From Moniliella sp. 'wahieum' (lineage: Eukaryota > Basidiomycota > Moniliellomycetes > Moniliellales > Moniliellaceae), in the NCBI GenBank assembly GCA_003971905.1, contig RSEE01000039.1, positions 310,001-374,000 on the forward strand: a stretch of 64,000 bases of DNA, in the 5' to 3' direction. The notes below the pieces were generated by a model. The model was not told the DNA's origin. It was given only the letters and a program-made list of their open reading frames with translations, and made no database searches. The translations under genes and the position numbers were made by a program. Shown here in pieces: positions 56,938 to 64,000 of the stretch. Numbering within the stretch: the first letter of the stretch is position 1; each line of letters starts with the position of its first letter.

Positions 56938-57076
56938 CCCCAGTCACAGTGCCCTTGTGTCCCGTCGGGATCAACCGGAAGGCTGCTCTGCTCGGCTGGC
57001 CATCAAGCTCATCAAGCTGCAAGGCGTCCGGTGTTTTTCTCTTGCCATCGCTGCCCAGACCTCTCTGCCAGTGACC

Positions 57077-57688
57077 ATGCAGCCCTCCAAGCCCACCCTC
57101 AGCGGCGGCCCGCCGCGCCCAAGTACGTCAAATGGGTGCGTACCTCTCCCTGTCTTGGCCCTGCGGCAGGCAGCAGTCGTTGACCTTCCGTGGCTCTTTG
57201 TTCCCACTTTCTTTTCGGTGCTCCGTCCGCTGCTCTATCCCTAGCTCGGCTGGTGGGGCAACATCTCTGGCTATGGCCAGGTTGGCCAGGCCCAGCGTGG
57301 TATCATCACGTACAGTACGTTTGTTTACCCTCCCCCATCCACTTGCCAACGGCGCCACGCGCGTGGCGATGGATCGACGCCTTTGTTGAGGCTCCCGTCC
57401 TATACTACCGCGCTCCGCATGTCCCGTTACCCACGCTTAAGATCCTTCTCTTAGCCACATGCTGTCTGCTAACCTGCTTTGCTGTCAGCCTTGTCGCCCA
57501 ACCAGGTCAGCATCACCCGCCACATGTTCCGTGACCACGCCAAGTGGTTCGTCATTCGTGCCAGCCGTCAGGCCTGGGCTGTGGTCCCGGCGGGCCTGCT
57601 TTACTACGGTCTGCTGAACTGGTCCAAGGAGACCAACCACTATTTGTCCTCCAAGGAAGGCATTCTCAAGCACGGCCACCACGAGTAA
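57077..57688 (+). CDS. QCR8: Cytochrome b-c1 complex subunit 8, with one missing base
   Basis: Small ubiquinone-binding subunit of respiratory complex III in the mitochondrial inner membrane. Exon 1 is 57077-57135 (MQPSKPTLSGGPPRP), then intron 57136-57244 (GTGCGT..CCTAG), exon 2 57245-57314 (LGWWGNISGYGQVGQAQRGI), intron 57315-57488 (GTACGT..TCAG) and exon 3 57489-57688 (LSPNQVSITRHMFRDHAKWF; WAVVPAGLLYYGLLNWSKE; GILKHGHHE). The GWWG motif and the single membrane helix around WAVVPAGLLYYGLL are typical. In exon 1 the run CGCCCAAG should be CGCCCCAAG to read PKYVKW into exon 2. With that base the spliced length is 330 nt, exactly 110 codons. Length (109 residues) fits the family. Confidence 0.92.
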
Positions 57689-58309
57689 TGCCTTGTACTC
57701 GCGTCGGTCGTAAACCTTCTGTAAACCTTAGCCTTCAGGGGGTGCATCCGCTCCAGGACCGGTGCTTGTCCAGTTGGGTCCCGAATGCATTTCCTCATGG
57801 CCTGCCATTATGACCGTCATGCACCTCCTTATTGATACCATGGCGGATGTGCGAGAATGCGACCACGCTGGCCATGTTCATGGAACGCTGAGGCTCAGGG
57901 GTGGGATGGCGGGTTCCACACGTGATAGCTAATGGCACCCAACGCAAGAAGAGGTGAGAGAGCACCAGAGGGGAGTGTCCTTGGCCATCAGTAGCACAAC
58001 TGTCCAAGGTAACCATTGGCAACTCAGACTGGCAGCTGACGGTTGCTGCCCCCGTCGAGGGCAAAGTGCAATGGCTTGCCTGGCATACCCGAAGGGCAGT
58101 GGGCACCCACAAATGCACCTCGTTTCTTCTCACGCGTCACGTGCTCGCGCGGGGCGCTACCAAAATGTACGCCTCGATAAAACCAAGCTCAACAATCAAT
58201 ACACACTGCCCCTGTGCGCCGTGCGGACAATTCCGCGCCGCCACCTCGTGCGGCTACGCGGCGGCGCCTCGGATCGCCAGGCACCCAGCTGCCATCGCCC
58301 GCCCCGCCC
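57689..58309. other. Intergenic between QCR8 and the NudE-like gene
   Basis: No gene. It contains TCA-CGCG-TCA at 58130-58139, just upstream of the next start codon. Confidence 0.5.
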
Positions 58310-59950
58310 ATGTCCGACGACGCTGAGCCCGATACGCTCGAGAAGCGCGTGCCCTACTGGCGCGACCAGGCGAAGGAAGCGCGTGCCGCTCTCGCAGACG
58401 CCCAGGATGCTCTGGCCGAGTTGGAGGAGATGAGTCGCGGCCTCGAGGCCGAACTCGAGACGGAACTGGCTGCTGCTCAGCGCGCGCGCGACGTGGCTAC
58501 CCGTGCGGCAGAGACAGCCAAGGCAGAGGCCACGTCGTGGAAAGAACGCTACTCTGCCGCTTCGTCCGAGGGGGCTGCCGAGCTCGCGGCGGTTCGGCGG
58601 GAACTGACCCGGACGCGGATGAGATATGCTGCCCATCGCGACGTCTGCGTGACATGGAGGTGAATAACGATGAGCTCGAGCGGCGGAGCGAGCGATCGCT
58701 GCGTCTCTCTCTGACATGGAAGCCAAGTACAATCGTTCGTTGGAACAGACGGTTCTGCTTCAGGAAGAGATTGCAGCCAAGGATGCTGTTGGAGGAAAAA
58801 ACGTCTCAAGGATTACATTTCGGGTGCGTCCTAGCCTTGATGCATCCATTGTGCTAGCCTGTGCTGATCGATTCTCGTTCGCCTTGCCTCTATGCAGAAC
58901 TTACGGAGGAACTCGCCGTCCGAAGGGTACGCGCTGCCACCCCCGACCCGACCCCCGCTGAAACGGCACCGGTCGTGTCACCCCGTGGAGGTGACGGTGC
59001 GAGTCCTTCGCCCGAGTCCACCGCCCCTCCTATTCGAAGGCCATACACTTCAGCTTCTGTCAGGCCTTCTTTCAACACCTCTCCCCCTGAATCCCCCATG
59101 CCACCATCAACAGGCGCACGTAGCTCCACCCCTCTCACGACGCCCACCCGTGCGATACTCACGGGGGAAGGACCACTCCTTTGATCCCTTCTACTTCAGC
59201 GTTACCCCGCCCTCGCAAACTGTGCACAGGTCTGCATTGCCGCGGGGATCGACACCGCGTACCACAGTCCGCACCTCTTCCGCGCGTACGGGTGGGGGGC
59301 CGTCCGAGTTGACGGCGCGGATCAATGCGTTGAAACAGCAGCTCAACCGAGCCCAGCGGCCCATGCTAGACAGGCGGGGCCGTGTGAGCGGGATCCCTCG
59401 TCCTGTCAGCCGCATGAGTGCCTCCGGAACCGTATCGCCCTCTACATCCTTTAGCTCTGTCACCCCAGGTCCTTCCCCCATCCCTCCTCCAACCGGGATC
59501 CCCAAGCCGAGGGGCTCAGTAGATCGAACGGGCTTGCCGCGCCTCTCCTCTAGTACCTTGTACCGATCTCCTTCTACCGTCTTGGCGCCATCCCATGCAG
59601 GACGGGTGCGCACACGGCCGGCTTCCCAACTTTCGTTTCATGCCAGTTCGGACGCTGGGACAGGACGTAGCAGTCCTTCCCGCCCTCCTTCCCGCTCCTT
59701 GTGCTCCACTCGGCCTTGGTCCCCCTCAGCCCAAGCGGCCGGGCCTCGACCCTTCTCACCCGCTGGCCGGCCTTTTTCTCCCCCCAAGTCGGGGTTACCT
59801 CGTCTTTCGTCTACCCACACTCGCCGCCATAGTCAAGCGCTTACCAATCTGGGCTCGATCAACGCGGCCCTCTCCACCCCTTCACCGGCCGACAGGCTTG
59901 CGGGCCGCGTGGCAATCGAGCGGGCACGCAGTCCCAACCAGAAACCTTGA
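58310..59950 (+). CDS. NudE/NDEL-like dynein regulator, four frame breaks
   Basis: Coiled-coil partner of LIS1 and dynein in nuclear migration. ATG at 58310 gives MSDDAEPDTLEKRVPYWRDQ; the long heptad helix follows (KEARAALADAQDALAELEEM; RARDVATRAAETAKAEATSW). After a break near 58620, LRDMEVNNDELER and MEAKYNRSLEQTVLLQEEI match the conserved NudE block. A run of six A near 58797 should be five to read LEEKRLKDYIS. Intron 58824-58897 (GTGCGT..GCAG) then joins it to ELTEELAVRRVRAATP. The C-terminal half is Ser/Pro/Arg-rich with ELTARINALKQQLNRAQRP and RVSGIPRPVSRMSASG, as in fungal NudE/RO11 tails. The last break is near 59155 in a G run. The family match rests on the coiled-coil block. Confidence 0.82.
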
Positions 59951-60357
59951 ATAGGATGGATTTGGTCGGGCACTCGGCAGTCTGGCGCGAGGTTTATCTG
60001 GCTCAAATTTATGAATGCTGTGGCCACTAGGGGGGATAGCACGGGAGCATCTTGACGCTTTGAGGATGGCAAGGGGGATGGCAAAGGGAATTGAAGTGCA
60101 GAAACATTTATGCAGGACGACAATGACCTTGACAAGGGCAACCCGTCGCAATCAACGATACGAGAAAATGTGGAGGGGATCCAATCAGGCGATGGGAGCA
60201 AGAGCCAGCTTGCCGCACCACTTGCGCCAGTAGGATGGTTACAAACACAGGCGTGCATGTTCCTCGCAAACGGACAGTGGACGCAACATAAGAGAGATCG
60301 TGGGAAAAAAAGAAAAGGGGAGAGTCGGGGGAGAAAGGAACGAAGAAGGTGGGCTGC
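59951..60357. other. Intergenic between two convergent genes
   Basis: Probable 3' UTRs of the NudE-like gene and the expansin-like gene. A purine-rich GGAAAAAAAG region lies at 60300-60350. Confidence 0.5.
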
Positions 60358-61535
60358 TTAGGCGTCGTAGCCCCACTTGACTTGCGAGGAGCCCGAGGTG
60401 ACAATGTTCTGGTAGGCAGTGCCGACAGCAAGGAAGTTTTCGGTAGTGTCGGGAATCCACTCGACGACCTGGGCCTTGTTCGTCTTGCCGTCTGCGACAA
60501 TGGTGATCCACTTGCCACAGGCGTCCTGCAGCTTATCGTTGGGGTACGCAGCTGAGGGGCCGACGGCGGCTGTGATGGTGTTCTTCTCGACCTTGATGCC
60601 AGGGCACCATTCAGGGTCAATGTCGTCCCACCATTGCAGTGCCGTCGTGTACATAGCCTTCGGTGTATCCGATGATGCCTTGCCCGACGCTGCCGGGGCC
60701 ACCGCCGAGGACGACGACGACGCCGATGCCGACGCGGGGGCCTTCACGTGCTCAAACTTGGAAGAGGCGGCTTGGCTGGACGATGCAGACGCGGAACTAG
60801 ACTTTGAAGAGGACGAAATGGTGGGTCCGCAGGGGGAAGGAGTACCATCATCGAACGACCACTCGACATTGAAGAGGCCAAGCACATGGTTGGCCAGCTT
60901 ACCGAACAGACCGTACGTCAGGTCAATGTCGCAAGCATTCAGGCAGGTTTGCGTCGAGGCTGCGTCGATTCAATGCAATACCAGTCAGATCGTCTACAAA
61001 GCAATGTACTTGTGTGTGAGGAAGAAGGGGGAGAGGGTAAACGGAACGTACGCGACTCGGGGCATTCATCCATAATGCGAGCCTGCTGGGAGCCAAGGAT
61101 GCCCTTGATAGTGATCGTCTTGAAGCAGAGCTCCTCGCGGCTAATGCCTTGGTCAGCAAAGTACTTGTATCCCGGTGTGGCCAGAGCGACACCCATCTGT
61201 ACCCGGCCCAAGAGTCAGTACCAACAGCGCATCGGCGAGCAAAGCATACGGACCGTGTTGTCGTTCATGTCGGGACCACCGCAGGAACCCTGGGCCGACT
61301 CGCCCTCGGTCTGAGGGTGGTAAAAGGTGGCCTGGCCCTGGATCCCACGGGCAGCGACGCGGGCAGCCAGCGTGGCATTCTTGGCAATGTACTCGTGCCG
61401 GCCCGGGCGGGGGGCGGGGGCACGGGGATGCTCAAAGTGACGGCCAATGACGTGGTGGTTGGGCGCGTGGTGGGCGGCCAACGCACTGGTGGCGCCAAGC
61501 AGGAGAAGGAGGGAGGTAAGGACCGTGGGTGCCAT
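60358..61535 (-). CDS. Secreted RlpA/expansin-like (double-psi beta-barrel) protein 1
   Basis: ATG at 61535 starts a signal peptide, MAPTVLTSLLLLLGATSALA. Three exons (61535-61254, 61196-61052, 60959-60358) total 1,029 nt, 342 residues, with no break. Introns are 61197-61253 (GTCCGT..ACAG) and 60960-61051 (GTACGT..GCAG). The mature N-terminus is His/Arg-rich. The barrel domain starts GQATFYHPQTEGESAQGSCG and continues ALATPGYKYFADQGI, CFKTITIKG, ARIMDECPESP, CLNACDIDLTYGLFGKLAN and VEWSFDDGTPSPCG. A Ser/Ala linker leads to a second Trp/Cys domain: ALQWWDDIDPEWCPGIKV, DACGKWITIV and QVKWGYDA. Such proteins act on cell walls or plant surfaces without a known hydrolytic activity. Its paralogue lies head to head at 62637. 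Confidence 0.92.
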
Positions 61536-62636
61536 GTCGACCGACAGAAAGAGGGTGGAGACGCGGGGGGAGGGGGAGGGGGCGAGGGGTGGTGGGGGCT
61601 GGGAGGAGGGGCCGCAGGCGACGGGGCAGCTCCCGAGCTCGGCTGGCATGGAGGCCGCGGCGGAGGGCAGCACTGCCCCGTAGACACAGTGGCCTGCGCC
61701 CCATCTGGCTGCCATACTGCCCGCCTGCACGCCTTGTCGATCCATGCGTGGTGCAGGCCCAGTAGGCGTGTGCTGAACGTTCAGCTGAACAATGTGCCCT
61801 GTCTGCCTGCGGGCACTGCGTGGTACTACTGCTCGCGTTCGGCGAGCGGGACAGTGACGCGGGTGGCGGTCACCTGACCAGGCGGTCAGCGGTCCCCGCG
61901 TAGCTCATGCATCACTGCATCACCGGGCTTGGGCGCCCCTGCACCTCTGCTGAACCGGTGATCGCACGATGAGATCGATGGTTTCGATGCCCGGAAGCCC
62001 GCAGACATGTGGAATGTTCAAATTTCATGGCATTCGGGCTTTCATCGATTTCATCGGTCGTTCGTCGATCGTTCATCGTCCGACTTGCTCAGACACCCGA
62101 ACCGCCTCAGCCCCGGGACGGCTGCGGGCAGCCGGGCACACTGGGGAGGTGCTGCTGCGCCGAGTGGTTGCGTGGAGGTGGTCGACGCCACACTGGGCGG
62201 CTGCCCCGCCGCGAACAGCGTGCGGCGCCAGTGTTCCTACCGTTGCGCCCCCCCCGAGCGGCCACCGCGATGGCCCCGCCACACTCGCCTCCTGCCCGCC
62301 CCGTCCGCCCCCCGTGCCCCGAGCTCATCGGGGGCGGCCAATGCTGTGCCGCCAGAAAAGGTGGCCATTCAGCACAGCGTCTGTGTCCGCCAGCGGGACC
62401 CTCCTTGGGCAACCCTCGTTGCCAGACGGCACACCTGGTCGCCAGTATATAATGCACCGGTCTGATCTCCGCCCAAGCTGTTTGCCTCCCCATCCGTCCC
62501 CTGCCCTCCTCAACCACCCCCGACTGCACGCTGGCGTGTATCGCGTTCTTCCATCCCTCCCATATCGCATCACTCCGCCCCTCCCGCTTCCCTTTAACTC
62601 TACCCCACCCCCCCCAGCACCTCCTTGATCCACACA
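61536..62636. promoter_or_regulatory. Divergent promoter region of the expansin-like pair
   Basis: 1.1 kb between the two start codons. It contains inverted TGA-ACGT-TCA (61772), TCATCGAT-rich sequence at 62000-62080, and a TATA box for the plus-strand gene at 62446. Confidence 0.5.
62446..62452 (+). promoter_or_regulatory. TATA box of expansin-like gene 2
   Basis: TATATAA lies 191 bases before the ATG at 62637 and is followed by a C-rich leader. Confidence 0.6.
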
Positions 62637-63641
62637 ATGGTCCGCTCCGTCCTTGCTACTCTTCTCCTTGCCCTGGGGGCAAGCCAAGTCTTTGCTGGAC
62701 ACCACCCACAGCAGCGCCGTGCTCTGGGTTCGCGCCAAAACATCCATGCCGCGCACGCTGCCCGCCGTGCGGACACCAAGCCTGAGCGTCACGAGTACAT
62801 TCGCTCCAACAGCACATTGGCCGCCCGCTCGGCTGAGCGCCGTGACAACCAAGGCCAAGCTACCTTTTACCGTCCTGCCTCGGAGGGTGGCTCCCAAAGC
62901 TCGTGCGGCCCATACATTTCCGACAGCTCCAATGTTTTGCCTTGGCGCAGGCTGGCTGGGATTACTTTGCGAGCCAAGGCATCGACCAACAGTCTCTCTG
63001 CAACAAGGAGATTACCATCCAGGGTCCTTTCGGTTCTCAAACGGCCAAGATCCTTGACACGTGCCCTCCCGATTCGTCGACGAACACGTGTGGCAACATG
63101 TGCGACATTGACCTGACGTACGACCTCTTCGGGTTGCTGGACAACTACGATGCAGGTATCTTCAACGTTCACTGGTCTTTTGCCGATGGCACTCCGTCTC
63201 CTTGCGGCCAGGGATCGTCGTCTTCGTCCTCGTCGTCCTCTTCCAAGGCGTCTACGCCTACCCACAAGTCGGCTGTGGCACAGCCTACCGGCTCGTCAAG
63301 CTCGTCAGGTTCTCCTGCCCCTCGTCTTCGTCATCTGGTTCTTCTTCGACCTTCTCCACCGCCCTGCAATGGTGGGACGACATCGACTCGCAATGGTGCC
63401 CTGGAATCACCATCCCGTCCGGCGCTGTTCAGGCGGCTGTGGGCCCAACGAGCCAATACTCTAACGATGACTTGTCCAAGACCTGCGGCAAATGGGTGAC
63501 GATTGACGCTAACGGCAAGAAACTCAAGCGATTGTCGTTGAATGGGTTCCCAACTCGAGCCAGAACCTCCTTGCTGTCGGCAACCCATACAACGACATTG
63601 TTGGCTCCGGCAGCGGCTCAGTTACCTGGAGCTTCAACTAA
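62637..63641 (+). CDS. Secreted RlpA/expansin-like protein 2, with three missing bases
   Basis: Paralogue of the protein at 60358-61535, in the opposite direction and without its two introns. The signal peptide is MVRSVLATLLLALGASQVFA. Conserved parts: RHEYIRSNSTLAARSAE, GQATFYRPASEGGSQSSCG, FALAQAGWDYFASQGI, CNKEITIQGPFGSQTAKILD, CGNMCDIDLTYDLFGLL and VHWSFADGTPSPCG. A Ser linker leads to ALQWWDDIDSQWCPGITI, TCGKWVTIDANGKK, VVEWVPNSSQNLLAVG and VTWSFN. Three single-base losses break it: four T for five near 62935, four C for five near 63323, and one G near 63517. Adding three bases makes 1,008 nt, exactly 336 codons, ending in TAA at 63639. Confidence 0.9.
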
Positions 63642-64000
63642 ACCCGATTCGATTTCTTTCTTTTTACATCCCCGTGTATCCTTTGGGAGACTGGCTTCTT
63701 CCTTGGTGTGCTCGGGGCGCCTTTCTTCGGCGCTTTCACTTGTATCCATTTCATCCTCGTATGGCTGTGATGCCATATGTGTGTACCTCCCACTCTCCCT
63801 TGTTTTTCTCTTTTGTTACGGTGCGGTTCCACCGACTTATATTGATACGTTTGCCGGCCAGGTGACCGGCGACATCGATACAATCCCCCCGAGCAGGAAA
63901 AGACTAGCTGGTTCTTGCAGAGCGTCGGCTTGCGTTGGCACGCCGACTGGTGCAATGTGTTGCCTACCTGTGACTTGCCTGTGTAAAGAGAGCCGCAGGT
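63642..64000. other. 3' flank of expansin-like gene 2
   Basis: T-rich 3' UTR-like sequence; no further gene begins before the window ends. Confidence 0.5.

Larger units (their letters stand above)
56333..57076. other. Intergenic upstream of QCR8, with two heptad arrays
   Basis: T-rich 3' UTR-like sequence to about 56620, then spacer with the arrays at 56804 and 56900. The QCR8 ATG is only 140 bases downstream of the second array. Confidence 0.55.

Overview
The window is nuclear DNA of a fungus, most likely a basidiomycete. The evidence is short spliceosomal introns (54-109 nt, GT..AG), one of them directly after the first five codons of EF-1alpha; a Cla4-type PAK kinase; a RING-PH-VWA protein of the kind described as Ste5-like in basidiomycetes; fungal opsins; and fungal Helitron, Ty3/gypsy and LINE debris. 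I cannot name the genus.

Layout. 1-7.0 kb is transposon debris: a decayed Ty3/gypsy pol on the minus strand, short direct repeats, and two Helitron N-terminal fragments fused in series. From 9.5 kb the window is gene-bearing: a MARVEL-domain membrane protein, TEF1 (EF-1alpha), choline-phosphate cytidylyltransferase (-), a PH-CRIB PAK kinase, SLY1 (-) divergent from an F-BAR/RhoGAP protein, GTP cyclohydrolase I (-), and a second protein kinase. 34-36.6 kb holds a split LTR-like repeat around a hairpin-rich unidentified block. 37.6-44 kb holds two opsin paralogues, head to head, separated by 4.4 kb of repeat-rich spacer. A LINE fragment and a second LTR-like copy follow. 47-64 kb carries the Ste5-like scaffold, AGX1, a Ser/Pro-rich unknown, QCR8, a NudE-like dynein regulator, and two secreted RlpA/expansin-like paralogues, also head to head.

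Two patterns run through the window. First, many conserved genes, including TEF1 and QCR8, are interrupted by single-base indels, often in short homopolymers. Restoring one base per break returns clean family sequence, and in QCR8, one expansin and one opsin it returns a length that is a multiple of three. This looks like uncorrected sequencing error more than gene death, so most genes are given as one CDS spanning the breaks. Second, intergenic DNA repeatedly contains short arrays with a 7-bp period built as TGA plus a self-complementary tetramer (or the complement, TCA plus tetramer). I see 12 of the 16 possible palindromic tetramers used this way. No mobile element or gene here explains it, and I regard it as the most unusual signal in the window.

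The genes do not form one pathway. Several concern polarity, signalling and membrane traffic (PAK, RhoGAP, Ste5-like, SLY1, NudE); the rest are housekeeping (TEF1, QCR8, AGX1, FOL2, PCT) or surface/secreted proteins (opsins, MARVEL, expansin-like).
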